DNA of 64,000 nucleotides from Microplitis mediator (lineage: Eukaryota > Arthropoda > Insecta > Hymenoptera > Braconidae), in the NCBI RefSeq assembly GCF_029852145.1, contig NC_079979.1:15057401-15121400 (forward strand), read 5' to 3'. Position 1 is the first letter of the stretch; each line of letters begins with the position of its first letter. A program made the position numbers and the translations under genes. Shown here piece after piece: positions 25,111-37,419 of the stretch. A model generated the notes under the pieces. The model saw only the letters and a list, made by a program, of their open reading frames with translations, was not told where the DNA came from and searched no databases.

Positions 25111-26163
25111 AATTTATTATCATTTTTTAATATTTTTTTTTTTTTAATTCGAGTTTTTAAGATTGCCGTTTTACCCCTGTTGTTTTTTTTCAAAATAAAT
25201 AATAAAAAAAAAAACATGAAAAACATTCTTCGAAAAAAATTTATTTTGAATTTTTCATAAAAATATTTTAAACTAAAGATTCTTAATAAAAAATTCCTTT
25301 TAAATTCTTTATAAAAATAATTTAAACTAAGGATTTAATATCGTAAAATTTTTCAGATATAACATCATAGATTATTTAATATTAATTAGCATAAATATTA
25401 ATTTATCGACATACTAAAATATATTATAACATAATTTTTTAAATTGTCCCAATAATTAATCCGAAATAATTACACATCACGACAAAATCACATGGAGCTA
25501 TTATTTAATCTTCTTTCCGAGCAAATAAATTAATTATTATCGTGCCTCTGCATAATTTAATTTATAAAATAATGACACAATAAATACCGTCAGATATTTT
25601 ATCATTTTTTTACCCTCATAAAAATAACTCATATTTTGGATTATAAAAAAAAAGTATAGATGAATAATGAACTCAACAATTTAAAAAAATACATGACTCT
25701 ACATAATGTATATATAATATATAAAGATCTATGTTTGTGTAAAATGAATATAAAAAAAATATATTGGGTATAACGTACCAGTAGTTATCCTGAATGGAGA
25801 GCTGGTTTTAAACATTCTCCCGTCGTTGGATACCTTAATAACTCAAAAGCCGAACTAGAATGGTTTAAGGGAATACTTCTATTCTCGTTATATATTATGA
25901 ATATATTTACATTATAGCCGTGTAGATATTTTTTAAGAATATTAAGCTAGTGGAAGATACGGTCAGGTAACAAAAAAATTTATAACGCACGCCGTGTTGG
26001 CTTCTGAACCACCGGAATCGCGATTCTTGTCGCGATTCCTCAGAAAAGTCCATGTTCATCCTTAAATAATTTAGGCTACCGCCAGACTTGCCCATATTAG
26101 CCAAGTCAGAAGCTTTAAAAATAACTACAGATACAGTCAAAATTTTTTTTCAACTTCGGGACT
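25111..26163. other. No gene seen
   Basis: AT-rich with poly-A runs. A GC-richer patch at 25,980-26,110 is covered by a 77-codon minus-strand ORF (25,907-26,140) with no recognisable domain, so I do not call it. Confidence 0.4.
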
Positions 26164-26165
26164 TA

Positions 26166-26440
26166 CACAGTTAGAAATTTTGTGAATTTGTGTTAAAAAA
26201 TTATTTGGTTAAATTTTTTGTGTTGATTTTTAACACAGAAATATGTTGATTCAACACAAACCGTTTGTGTTATTTTACTTTAACAGATTTTTTATGTTAA
26301 ATGATTGAAAAATCTATAATGCAACACATTTCTTGTTTTATTCGAAAATTAACACAAAATTTGTGTTGTTTGACTAAACGTTTCCGCGCGATTCTTCATT
26401 ACTATAACCAAGCAAAGCATTGTAGCAGCATTGTCTGCAG
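26166..26440. mobile_element. Left half of a CACAGTTAGAA-family MITE
   Basis: Starts CACAGTTAGAAATTTTGTG after TA and matches the first about 260 bp of the element at 62,023, including the AACCAAGCAAAGCATT landmark. The right end is missing. Interior words are AACACAAA/TTTGTGTT in both orientations. Confidence 0.65.
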
Positions 26441-26469
26441 GGAAATTTATTAAAAAATTAAATAATTTA

Positions 26470-26752
26470 CACAGTAAAAAATATTGTGTATTTGTGTCGA
26501 AAACGGTTTGTGTTAAACTAACACAAAGTTTGTGTCACTTTTTGTAACATAAAAAATGTGTTATACACTCTTTATTAACACATTTCGTGTGTTACTGTCG
26601 AATTTTTGCGCCCTCTTGTGGCGATATTTTAACATAATCTTTGTGTTGAAAAGGGGTTACACAAAGTTTGTGTCGAAATTTCAACACAAATTTTGTGTCA
26701 ACCGTTTTTAACACACAAACTGTGTTGATTTTACACAATATTTTTTACTGTG
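26470..26752. mobile_element. 283-bp TA-flanked MITE, CACAGTAAAAAATATTGTG family
   Basis: The ends CACAGTAAAAAATATTGTG and CACAATATTTTTTACTGTG are perfect inverted repeats, with TA outside both (26468-26469, 26753-26754). The interior alternates TTTGTGTT and AACACAAA. A related right half is found at 35,150-35,393. Confidence 0.85.
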
Positions 26753-27060
26753 TATGCAATACATTCATATTATTTATGCATACATTCATATTATTTATCG
26801 TCAATATTCTATTTAATATTTTTCCTTATTGTCCTTGATAAATTATAAAATATATAAATATTGTCGTACCATGAAAATGACAGAAAAATCTATAAAAAAA
26901 AAAAAATAATCTACAATGTGACCTCTTACATCGTGTAATTTAGTCAACGCAATAGAACATGTCAATCGCTGACATCCTGAAGTTGACACATCCTTCTTTG
27001 CTTCTCGACGTCGACAGAGTGCCGCTCTACGTCACTATTCGAAATCTCTCATTCTATAAA

Positions 27061-27063
<3 letters not shown>

Positions 27064-27150
<87 letters not shown>

Positions 27151-27153
27151 TAT
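27064..27153. repeat. (TA)n microsatellite
   Basis: About 40 uninterrupted TA units. The Tyr-Ile repeat ORFs over it are spurious. Confidence 0.95.
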
Positions 27154-28513
27154 GTATTTATATAAAGTATAGAAGGTACAAGAGAAGAGAAATAGCGATC
27201 CTTAATCGTCTATGTCGACATGTAAGACGTAAATTTCTCATCTGCTTGCGCCTTAGCCTTATTTCAAATTCGGTGGTTACGACAATTGACGAGTCATCGC
27301 CAAATAATTTCACGAAACACTATAACTGCGTATACCCTACAGTTAGTATGTGTCTGAGCCCTTTGAGAAATTACTTCATGTATGTATCTCATTCTCGAGA
27401 CGAATTTCAATTAAATTCTTAATGAGGTAAAAGACTAGTAGAAGCACTCAATTTACTTGAATTTGTATCTAGTATTCGAAATCTACTGTTCTAGTCTTTA
27501 ATGCAGTTATTTTAGTAAAAAAAGAAAAAAATTATTTCATTTTTATCACATTTTTATTTAAAATGTTTTGAATTAAATAGACAATGTTTTAAATTGAATC
27601 AAAGAAAATTGAAAAATTAAATTTGTAAGGGGATATAAATTTGTAAGGAAAGCCGAAATAGAATTTCACTTGAGTATAAGAATTTTTATTCTGTAATTTT
27701 TATAACCTGGTATTTCTTACAATAAATTTTACTTCCCCAGCATTTTCTGTCTACTCATGTAATTGAAACGAATTATACGTCTCGTAAAAAGAAAAAAAAA
27801 AAATATATTTTTTTATAATTGAACGGAAAAAAAATTGAAAAATTATTTTTTAACTGAAAAAAACGTGTCACTAAAAATCAGCTGATGGCATAAAATAAAG
27901 TACACGTCATATTACAAACGCAACCGGACATTCAATTTCCTTCAGCAAAAAAATCCTCGAATATATTTTTTTTTTCACTATTTCAACTTGACTCCAATAG
28001 ATTCAACTTTACATTACAGTTAAATTTAACCGTCAAAAAAATTTTTTCTGTTAAATGGAAGGATTTTAAAAATAAAAATGTAATTAAAAGAATGTTTGAA
28101 GCAGAATTTAAAAGTGTATGTTACTGTTGGTATTAAGTTTAAATGCATATAGTGGGCAAAGACCGAAAATACCGGAAACAAAATGTCCTGGTGTGGTTGT
28201 TAAACCGTCGTAGAGAGTAGAGAAATTGACAATGCCTCGTGAGAAAATGATTTCTATCTCCGTTCTGGCATACCCTCGTTTCCGGTAATGGCGCGCTGCG
28301 AATAATTGTGGTCATACCAGTAGTCACTACACTGTGAGCTTTCGAACTCGAAACCTAGAAATCTACGTACGTTACTACTGTACGGATACAGTGGGGTGTT
28401 AACTGTGTATTTTAGTGTGTGGGGGTTAAATGGCGCATAGTTTTCCCTTCCGCAGTGGTTAATTGATCCCCGGACTCGACTATGGAGCGACAAATGTTTA
28501 CATTTCCAATAAC
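27154..28513. other. No gene seen
   Basis: GC-richer patches at 27,180-27,420 and 28,130-28,500 have no convincing ORF. The rest is AT-rich with homopolymers. Confidence 0.4.
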
Positions 28514-28515
28514 TA

Positions 28516-29356
28516 CACGGAAAAAACAGAATATTAAAAATTTATAAATAATAGTAAAAAGTGGAATCTGTTATCAATAATTAGTACTATTAAGTACTTA
28601 ATGCAAAGTAGTTTACTAATTTTCGTAGATTCCTAAAAACTACTATCAATTATTTCAAAAAGTAAGTAAATATTATTACTTTTAGGTATAAATACGTGAC
28701 TTATTAGTAAAAATTAATTAATTTATGGCATACATCTATTAAAAAGTAATGATTGGTCAAATTAAGAATTGGTATCTAAGATACTGATTTTTCCAGCCGA
28801 AAAACTGCAAAAGTTACTAACTTTTATTTTATAAATTCGATATCACTGATCAATTAATAGCTTAAAATATAATTTATTCATCATTATAAATTAATTTACA
28901 ATATACATAAATCGAATAAGTGGTAAATAATAAAATGAAAAATTAGTATACTAGATACTGATTTTTTGCTCATAGAAATACCGAAAACTTTTAACTCTTA
29001 TTTTATAAATTCTATCCCATTGACTAATAATTAATATAGAATGTTATTTATTCGTTATTATAAATTAATTTATTATATACATAAATCGAATAAGTGGTAA
29101 ATCTTTTTAATTTTTCTATGTTTATTTGAATAGTAATAAATAACTGCAGATACCAATTTATCGATTCTTTTTCATATTAATTTTAATATACGGAATTACA
29201 AATTTTGCTCTTCTTCGTGTATCAAATTTGAATATAAATAATAGCCATTTTGTAATATAGAATGATCGTGGTTTGATATTAGTAAACAAATATACTAATT
29301 TTAAGTCAAAAATAAACTACAAACTATTAAAATTTTCAGCATAATTTTTTTCCGTG
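28516..29356 (+). mobile_element. 841-bp TA-flanked MITE, CACGGAA family, copy B
   Basis: CACGGAAAAAACAGAATATT at the left and TTTTTTTCCGTG at the right, TA outside both. It is closely similar along its length to copy A at 14,451 and in the same orientation, with the same two internal direct repeats of about 170 bp. Confidence 0.85.
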
Positions 29357-31082
29357 TAAAAAGAGAAACCCCAAATGTATAAATAAATAAATTTATTTTA
29401 ATGAAATTAATCTGAATTGGTATGTATATTTGTGTGTATAATGAAAATAGAACGAGGTTTCATTAATAAGAAGAAAGCTTTAGAAGTTTGATTGACGAAA
29501 AAGTAAAGAAAAGGTGGCGAGTTAAAGCACTAGGGTGCTTGGGAACAAGAAACTTGAGGAGGCTTTGAAAGGTTAAAATGGAAAAAAAATATAAAATGAG
29601 TGAAATAAATAAAATGAGAGAAAGGTCACAGGTTGGTTTAACTCAAAGAGTAGTTTGTTCGTTATACGTTGCCAATAAAACCACGATTCAGTGTCGTTCT
29701 CTCATCCGTGAAAGAGTGAGGTAAGGGTGCCAAAGTGTGAAGAATACAAACATTCACAAAAAAAAAAACGTTTAGGTTTTTTTTACAATTTTTTTTTTAT
29801 TTGTGATTTAATTAGTACCCTTTTTTTATTTTTTTTTTTTTGTGTGTCAAGTACTTTTAAAAAAGCGGAAATGATTGACATGCGACAGAGCAGCATTTGA
29901 ACTTTTGATTTTATAACGCGGTGATGAGATAAAGAAATGGAAAATAAATGCAATAAAAATGGAGGAGGAAGTTGAAAAAGAAAGATGGATAATAAAAGAT
30001 AAAGAAAAAAAAGCTGGTGAAAATACGAGTTCATACCCGGAATAATTCTATTCAGTTCATTTTGAGCGTTGAATTTGCACTCTCGTGAAATTCTGCGCCT
30101 CTTTATTCCTCACTTTAAAGGAGAGGAAGAGGTAGAAGTAGAGGTCGAAACAGAGGAAAAGGAAGAGACAGAGGTAGAGGAAGAAGTAGAAGCAGAGGTA
30201 AAGAAAGAGGTAGAGGAGGTGAAAAAAGGAGATACATAGAAAGAGAACAGATGAGGAAAGTAGTAGCAGTAGTGGAAGAGCCGAAGTAAAAGCGGAAAAG
30301 CAAGCTTGGATAGAAGTCTTTCTTTGCACGATTCTTTGGAGCGTCAAGGGTGAAGAACCACAAGCCGCGAAAGCTTCAAGCTTTCTCTTTATATCCCGGG
30401 TCTGCGAACCTTTGCCACACATTTTGTTGGAAGCCTTGAGCGAACAAGTTTTGTACGTGTTCACGACTGCTCACTATCTAATCAAACTTACACTCGAATA
30501 AGGAAATGTGCGAGATCTCTATTTCAAGTTACTAATTCGCGATAAGATTATGATATAGTTATTTTATTACAATTAGTTTTAGTTTCAGTTGAAACAGTTA
30601 TACAAATATTAAATTTTTTTAAAATAAATTCACTGAGTATTAAATATTTAAATTATTTTGTTCTTAAATATTCGAGAGAATAATTAGTGAGATAAAATTT
30701 AAAGTAAAATGACGAGAGAAATTTAGTAATTGGATTTTGCTGTATTTTAGAGTTTAACTAGAACAAGATGAGACTCTTGAAGATATAATTACTTTATAAA
30801 ATCTTAGAAGATTTATTTGCGTTTTTATTTGCTTATAAATTTATCATTTATATTTTTTAACTACTTTACTAAAAATAATTGTTGAGATATTTCATTTTCC
30901 AATTATGCAACTCATCAATAATTATCCAGATATAATTTTAATCGGCTTATCGTACTAATTGATTCATCTGTTACATATATTTTTGGTATTAAATTGAACT
31001 ACTGACATAATGATTAAATAAATTATTGACAGAGTGTTTTTTAAAAAATCATTATTGTTTCAAGTGTTAATTTAAAAAAAAA
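29357..31082. other. Gene-poor stretch with a polypurine tract
   Basis: 30,115-30,240 on the plus strand is almost pure purine (GAGGAAGAGGTAGAAG-like units). It reads as an Arg/Gly/Ser-rich peptide in one plus frame and Leu/Phe-rich on the minus strand. No start or splice context supports either, so I treat it as low-complexity DNA. The remainder shows nothing. Confidence 0.45.
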
Positions 31083-31400
31083 ATTTTCAGTTCGGGCTGT
31101 TTATATTTTTCTCAATTTATCTATAAATTGCCTTATTAAGAAGGTTAATTGTAAGTTTACGTTTCACTATATTTAAAAATTGGTGTATTACCGTACGATG
31201 GACGGTGTGGCTCAATAAGTTATAGATCAAATTGGACGGAATATAGTATAGTACCGGATAGCTCAACTGGTAGAGCACTCGGCGCGATACCGAAATGGTC
31301 TGGGTTCGATTCCCAGTTCGGGCTATCTATATTTTTCTCAATCTATCTATAAATTGTCTCATTGAGAAGGTTAATTGTAAGTTTAGGTTTCACTATATTT
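31083..31400 (+). mobile_element. tRNA-derived SINE, plus strand
   Basis: The tRNA-like body at about 31,252-31,324 has A box TAGCTCAACTGG (31259-31270) and B box GGTTCGATTCC (31303-31313). It is preceded by the unit ATTGGTGTATTACCGTACGA...GGACGGAATATAGTATAG and followed by a tail ending GTTTAGGTTTCACTATA. The same tail also lies before it (31,083-31,170), so two monomers sit in tandem with the first lacking its tRNA head. A short piece of the same unit (CCGTCCATCGTACGG) occurs at about 58,290 inside another element. Confidence 0.75.
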
Positions 31401-31433
31401 TTAAATTATCTATCTAAACAACTATCTAAAAAC

Positions 31434-31840
31434 CACTGAAAAAAAGATCCATTTGAGCCAAAGATATCGTATATTTGGATATGGCCAAATAAATATTTAA
31501 TTGTGAAAAAGATATAATATATTTGAGTAGTTTAATTGCGTGAAATAAGTGATTTATTTGTGGCAAAGAAATGATCTAATTGCTACAAATAAATAAGGGC
31601 TTCAAATATATGTATAGTATCGCCAAATTTTAGGTTATTTGTCACAAATTTAATACCTTAACCACAAATATATCAATTACTTATCACAAATCAATTATAT
31701 ATGTCCGTCAAATTATAAAATTATTTGAATGAACTGTCATATTTTGTTGTACCGAATATATTTATTTGTCATTAAGAAATATTTTTAAAAAAGTCACATC
31801 TAAATTGATTTATTTGGACGAATATTTCTTATTTGCAGTG
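31434..31840. mobile_element. About 407-bp MITE-like element with CACTG ends
   Basis: CACTGAAAAAAAGATC at the left and TTTCTTATTTGCAGTG at the right are imperfect inverted repeats. The interior repeats ATTTGTGGCAAAG/CTTAACCACAAAT words in both orientations. No ORF. The poor end match keeps confidence modest. Confidence 0.45.
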
Positions 31841-31879
31841 TGAGTAATACAAAAAAAAAACCTAAAAAAAGAAAATTTT

Positions 31880-32190
31880 AATTTGTATTTTTCATTCAAC
31901 TCGTAAACTACTCAACCAATCAACTTCAAAATCTATTCAAATCTAAGTCTTGATAAGCTGATTGAATCGGTTGATTTGTTCGAAAGATATCGTATGAAAA
32001 AAATTAGTTTACACACATCCACACATACGTACACACACTCACGGAAGTCTATCCGGAAATGGTCAGAATAGCTTCCTAGGATCTCAAAACGTCAAGATCT
32101 GTTGAAAACTCGATTTTCGAAACTCGGACCGAAACCAATAGCTTCTCTTTTTTTTTTTAATTTTCAATTTTTATAGCGGGAAGTTAAAAA
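31880..32190 (-). repeat. AACTTCCCGC-family repeat, partial copy, minus strand
   Basis: The reverse complement reads AACTTCCCGCTATAAAAATT, then TTTTCGAAAATCGAGTTTTC-like and GATCCTAGGAAGCTATTCTG blocks and a (GT)n run, as in the long copies at 16,027 and 51,212. The far end is missing. Confidence 0.75.
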
Positions 32191-32940
32191 ATGTATTGAA
32201 ATAAAAATGAAACCCAGATATCTTAAATTGCTTTATAAATAATTATAAAATTACAGACGGACCTCTACTAAATAATTTATGATTTAGTTTATTAGCTGTT
32301 TAATTCAATTTTCTTGGAGCGAAATGAATAAAAGTGGAAATAATTTAAAAATTCTTGTTCACCCTTGTAGAAAAATTCTAACCGTCTAAATCAATGTCCC
32401 GTATCCACACAAAATTCATTTAAAACTTTCATAATAATTTATACAGACATAAAAATCTTTAAAAAACTTATAAATATTATTTTTATGCATTCAAATATTC
32501 TGCAATTTAAATTTACTGTAAAACTCATCAGTTTGTATTTAAAATTTTTTATAAATTTTATTGCGCAAATAAATACAGAGGAATCTAAAATGACAATCTG
32601 TGAAAAGATGGACAGGGTTGAAGCCAACTTCCGTTCAGTGGTCACACGTCCTTTCCGTCCACAGGGTATGGAAGATGGGATGCTTCTAGACAAGTACTAG
32701 AATACTCGACGAGGCAGCTCTCTGTGACTTCCGCGATAATCCGTAGGGTTCTGAACGGAAATGGCACAGGATCCATTGGGATAACCTTTCATTCACCAAG
32801 TTGTAAGGAACACGAAGCGAGAAATGGGTATGATGAATTTGAAAACCCACGGAGACTGAGTTTGATTAAAATTCACATTATCACCACGTAAATTATTATT
32901 TTGAAAATTTGAGAAGAAAACAAAGTTATTGATAAAACTA
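32191..32940. other. No gene called; GC-richer patch at 32,580-32,880
   Basis: A plus-strand frame through 32,575-32,700 reads EESKMTICEKMDRVEANF and onward, with normal amino-acid composition, and is preceded by an acceptor-like AAATACAG at 32,571-32,578. It stops after about 40 residues. This is possible exon sequence but unsupported by homology, and the minus strand is also open. Confidence 0.25.
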
Positions 32941-33821
32941 CACTGTAAAAAATTCGCGGAGTGAATGCGGAGTGAATGAATTTTTAATTATTCACTCCCC
33001 TCCGGGTGAAATTCACTCCGCAGGGGAGTTTTCGCGGAGTAGATAATTTTTTAATAATTTAATCCCTCCGGAGTGAAATTCACTCCGGAGCGGAGTTTTG
33101 AAAATATTATTAATAAAATATGACTCCACTCAATAAAATCTAAGTAAAAATTCGCCTATTACATTGTTGATCAGCTGATATGCACACACATACGCACATA
33201 CATATTTAGGCACACACGCGCACTCGCACACACACGCACGCACACATTTGCACACAAGCACACAATCGAACACACACACGCACACATTTGCACACACGCA
33301 CACATTTTCACACACGCACAAATTTGCACACACGCACACATTTGCACACACGCACACATTTGCACACACGCACACATTTGCACACACGCACACATTTGCA
33401 CACACGCACACATTTGCACACACGCACACATTTGCACACACGCACGAATTTGCACACATGCACGAATTTGAACACATGCACACATTTGCATACACGCACA
33501 CAAACACATGCACACACCCAAACACACACATGCACGCAAACACACACTCGCACACACACACACACATTGTTTAGCAGTTTTATATAAATTATTATAGATT
33601 TATTTAAGTATTAAAACTCCGGACCGGAGTGAATTAGGAGTGAAATAAAATCCGCGTCACTCCGCAATCACTCCGCTAAAAAAAAACTCCCAATTCACTC
33701 CGCATGCGGAGTGATTTTTTTCAAAACTCCGGAACTCCGAGTGGCGGAGTGAATGCGGAGTGAATGCGGAGTGAATCCGGATTTAATTTCACTCCGAATT
33801 CACTCCGGATTTTTTACAGTG
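32941..33821. mobile_element. 881-bp TA-flanked MITE of the CACTGTAAAAA / GGAGTGA family carrying a minisatellite
   Basis: CACTGTAAAAAATTCGCGGA and the right end TTTTTTACAGTG are inverted, with TA outside both (32939-32940, 33822-33823). The arms are dense in GGAGTGAA/TTCACTCC. The middle (33,181-33,568) is a separate CA-rich minisatellite, which accounts for the extra length compared with the 289-bp copy at 20,497. Confidence 0.8.
33181..33568. repeat. 18-bp minisatellite (CACACACGCACACATTTG)n
   Basis: A tandem array of an 18-bp unit with degenerate CA-rich flanks. The unit is divisible by three, so open frames persist on both strands (HTRTHL- and CVCANV-type repeats). These are by-products, not genes. 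Confidence 0.95.
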
Positions 33822-33823
33822 TA

Positions 33824-35127
33824 GTCTGTTATTAATTTAAATAAATAATATATTAATGTGTGTGAATAAATAAAAATGTCACGTGACACCTCTCGAGACA
33901 GAATTTATTTAAATATTGATTTTCCAATCGAAATAGAAACAAAACCTCTAAGTCATCGAATGCATACGTAATGTTAACTTCTGACAATTCTCAGAGGATA
34001 GCCAGTACAGGTGCAAGACCCGAAGTGCAATCTAAAATTGCAAGGTTACAATTCCAGAAAAATTTCCCATATATTTTTGAAGACCACCGAAAATATATAT
34101 ATATATTGAAGATAAGGAATATGATAAGATGATTGTAGAATTCAGTATCCGATTATTGTTGTCAAGCGAATCAAGATTTCATTGGAATAAAAATTTATGA
34201 GGCGCCTAGAGTTTCCAGTAAAATCTAATATAACGAGACACAGTTGGCACGAGTCGGCACTTGATAAAACATCGCAACATTGCGTCCGGGTTTGCCCCAC
34301 GACATTACAGAAACTGTGGGAGTTATTCTCTATCCTTCACAGTCGGAAGACATGCATCAACCTATCACATAAGCATCGCGATCAATTTCAACTATGTATG
34401 TGTATATATTTATGTATATATATGAGTATATATATGTAGATGCATATACCAGAGCCATTAATACATGTTTCGTGACGGAGGTGTAGTAGAAAGTGTCAGT
34501 ACAATTATCTCGGCTATTGGAAAGCATGAATTGCGTTTCCAGGCAATCCATTGGCTAATCGGAAAGCAGTAACGCGTCCCTGTAATTCGGTACACGTTAC
34601 TAGAGACCGTCACAACCGATTAAGTTTACTCTCACTTGATGCTCTCTAGCTTTTGCTCCATTTTGACATCAAATAGACAAAGTACCATCCATTTGCACTA
34701 TAATCATGCCATACTTTTGCACTTAAAAATTTTTTTTCGTGCACGCATTTTAGTTCGTTTTATTACCAAATAAATATTGATTTAGCACATTGAAAGCTTA
34801 TTGTTGATATTTGTACAATAAATAATTTTAATATTTTAAATCAATCATAGTGTACACAGAAGAGAGCCGAGCGAAATGGGGGTAGTAAAAAATGCATACT
34901 TTTTTTAACCCAAATATGCTGAATTTATTACTTTTAGCTTGTTTTTTAAAATAATTTTCCATTACCGTAGGGGAAATTTTGTTTTTTAGAGTTTCCGGCC
35001 AAATGAGTGATTCCCGCTCTCTTATAATGAATCAGTGAAAAGTACTGTAGTCAGTGAATATTCACTACATAAGTAATCCCAAGTATATCAATGATTCAAT
35101 CAGTGATATACTTGGGACAGATTCCCG
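33824..35127. other. No gene seen
   Basis: 34,190-34,640 is GC-richer but its ORFs are short and featureless. A small hairpin at about 35,077-35,117 (TCCCAAGTATATCA mirrored by TGATATACTTGGGA) sits next to a SINE-free repeat edge. Confidence 0.4.
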
Positions 35128-35757
35128 CACAGTTAGAAATGTTGTATTCAAGTAAACACAAAGTTTGTGTCACTTTATTTTGTAACATAAAAAATGTGTT
35201 ATACACTCTTTATTAACACATTGTGTTTGTTACTGTGGAATTCTTTGCGCCCTCTTGTGGCGATATTTCAACATAATCTTTGTGTTAAAAAGGGGTTACA
35301 CTAAGTTTGTGTCGAAATTTTAACACAAATTTCGTGTTAACCGTTTTTAACAGACAAACGTTGTTGATTCACACAATATTTTTTACGGTGTTCTAAGGGT
35401 AGATCAGCATACTTGAGTTGGTTAGGTTATGTGCTTATGTTTATTAGTTGATTTTAACCCGAAAAATTTGTTAAATTTACATAAATGTTCTGTTAAATGT
35501 ACACAAATTTTCTGTCAAAAGAATAGATTTCATGTGTTCAATTTTATTTGACATAAAATTTCTGTTAAAGATTAACACAAACGCAATGTGTTGAATTAAC
35601 ACAAAAATTTGTGTAGACCGTTTGCAACAGACGATTTGTGTTGAATTTAACACGAAATTTCTAACTGTGTATAGTGTGTTAAATTAACACAAAAAATTGA
35701 GTGGACCGTTTGGGACATGTGATTTGTGTCAAATTTATCACAATTTTTTAAACTGTG
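35128..35757. mobile_element. Nested CACAGT-family MITE remnants
   Basis: Left end CACAGTTAGAAATGTTG at 35,128. An internal right end of the CACAGTAAAAAATATTG subfamily (CACAATATTTTTTACGGTG, about 35,375-35,393). A proper right end (AATTTCTAACTGTG) at 35,669, and a second degenerate right end (TTTTTTAAACTGTG) at about 35,756. The order indicates at least two overlapping insertions. Confidence 0.6.
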
Positions 35758-36547
35758 TCATAGGCAATTACTGATCTGAATTATTAAAAAATTGTCAGTG
35801 ATACAATGCAATATTCAATTAAAGCGGAACAAAACAGAATGCGAAATAATAATAAACATAATTTGAAACAAGAGTATATAAAATTTCGTTCGTTAGTGAG
35901 TTTTAATTAAAATTTCTATTTAATTATAAAATGCATTAAAGGAATCCTTTTTTTGTTCGTGTGTAAAATGAAAAAGAATTTAGAGGGGATTAAATTGAGT
36001 AATTTAAATGCCCATAGAGATTAAGCACATACCCGGTAAAGATTTTGATTTTACTCAATTTGTAGAGGAAGTTAAGCAAGAACAAAAAATTTGTAACGTA
36101 AATAAAAACCGTTGGTTTTTCATACCCTCACCACCAATTTATATACTAGCACTCTTTTTTATTCCACGATTTTTCTTTTACTTCATCACTTTACTTCACA
36201 TCCTTCCTACTCTACTATACTTTCTTTACTTTCGTAGCAGTAATGCAAACGATAGAATATCCGGGTTTTATTTCATCATCTTTTTTTTTTTTTACTAAAT
36301 CAACAAACAATTGCATTAACAAAAAAACTCTTAAAATTATCCAACGATTATTTTTAATTTTCTTTAGCGAAGACTCTAATGTATAAAATATTTTAATTAA
36401 CGTCAAAATATATTAAAAACTTAACAATTCGTTGCAACAAAAAATGAATTAGGTGCATAAACAAATTTTTATTAGTTTTTTTTTACATTAAGAAGACTTT
36501 TCGTATATTCATTCATTTATTTTGCCAGCGAGGAAAAAATTGACTGC
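35758..36547. other. No gene called
   Basis: An ATG at 36,008 opens about 30 residues of protein-like composition (MPIEIKHIPGKDFDFTQF...) before turning into Phe/Ile/Leu low complexity near a weak donor-like AACGTAAAT. Too short to support as an exon. Confidence 0.3.
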
Positions 36548-36880
36548 AACGAATCGAGAGTGAATTCGGAGTGATTATGGATTTACTTTAAATCCAAATT
36601 CAGTCCATCACTAGAAATTACAGGGTCAAAAACAAATCACTCCGCATATGGGCTAAATAGGGAGTTTTTTTTCAGCAGAGTGATTTCGGAATGATCTGGA
36701 TTTTATTTCAATCCGCATTTACTCTTATTCGCAGTTTTAATGTTGAAATAAACTCCGCTTTGGAGTAAATTTCACTCCGAAGAGATTAAATAAATAAAGA
36801 GTTATCCGCTCCCCAATCACTCTGAATTAACTGTGGATTTAATCTGCGTTCACTTTTTTGGAAAATTTTTACTGTAAAAT
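36548..36880. mobile_element. Eroded copy of the CACTGTAAAAA / GGAGTGA MITE
   Basis: Contains GAGTGAATTCGGAGTGATTA, ATTTCACTCCGAAGAG and a decayed TTTTTACTG end near 36,870, matching 20,497-20,785 in order. The left end is lost. Confidence 0.55.
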
Positions 36881-36998
36881 TCTCTGTATGTAGTAAGACA
36901 AGTTTTCCTTTCAATTGTATATCAATCAATAACGAATTTTCGTATTCCAATATCTAAATTGATTATCTATATACTTTAACATCAAATAAATAGTATAT

Positions 36999-37142
36999 TG
37001 CATAGTTAGGACACTAAGATAGTCTTTATGTGGCGAGGGCAATGTTTTTAGCACGAGCCGTAGGGTTACATACACGCCCGGAAACGTATCTGAAATCATT
37101 GCGCTTGCCGGATAAAGACTATCTAAGTGTTCTACTATGCAT
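36999..37142. repeat. 144-bp imperfect hairpin element
   Basis: The left arm 37,000-37,044 (GCATAGTTAGGACACTAAGA...) pairs with 37,099-37,142 over about 45 nt, with a few mismatches. The GC-rich loop contains CACGAGCCGTAGGGTTACAT. Possibly a small foldback transposon or a structured transcript. Confidence 0.55.
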
Positions 37143-37419
37143 TATATTTTATTCAACAATTGCCTGATTTACGCGATTAATGACAATCTGCAAAGCGAAG
37201 TCTGTGGCTGTTTAGCGACACGGTACACCCACAAAATTACAACAAACCATCGGCTTTAAAATTCAGAATTCATATTTAATTGATTTAAAATTTACTCGGA
37301 TGTTTTAATTATTAATTTCAATATTTATTAACAAAATAAATACAACACAACCACGCGGTATAATCCACTCCCCATATGATGAATTGAAGTAACCATATTT
37401 AGTATACTAGCCATTCAAC

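Noticed and set aside
27060..27165. Tyr-Ile repeat ORFs
   Set aside because: (TA)n microsatellite.
30057..30464. Arg/Gly-rich plus-strand frame and Leu/Phe-rich minus-strand ORFs
   Set aside because: They come from a polypurine tract. No start codon or splice context and no unique domain.
31252..31324. Functional tRNA gene
   Set aside because: A and B boxes are good, but the acceptor arms do not pair and the unit is repeated with SINE tails at 24.8 kb.
33130..33587. Several long ORFs on both strands (HTHTFA and CVCANV repeats)
   Set aside because: They follow from an 18-bp minisatellite whose length is a multiple of three. No unique sequence.
36008..36298. 96-codon ORF starting MPIEIKHIPGKDF
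   Set aside because: Only the first about 30 residues look protein-like; the rest is Phe/Ile/Leu-rich translation of AT-rich DNA. A weak donor is not enough.
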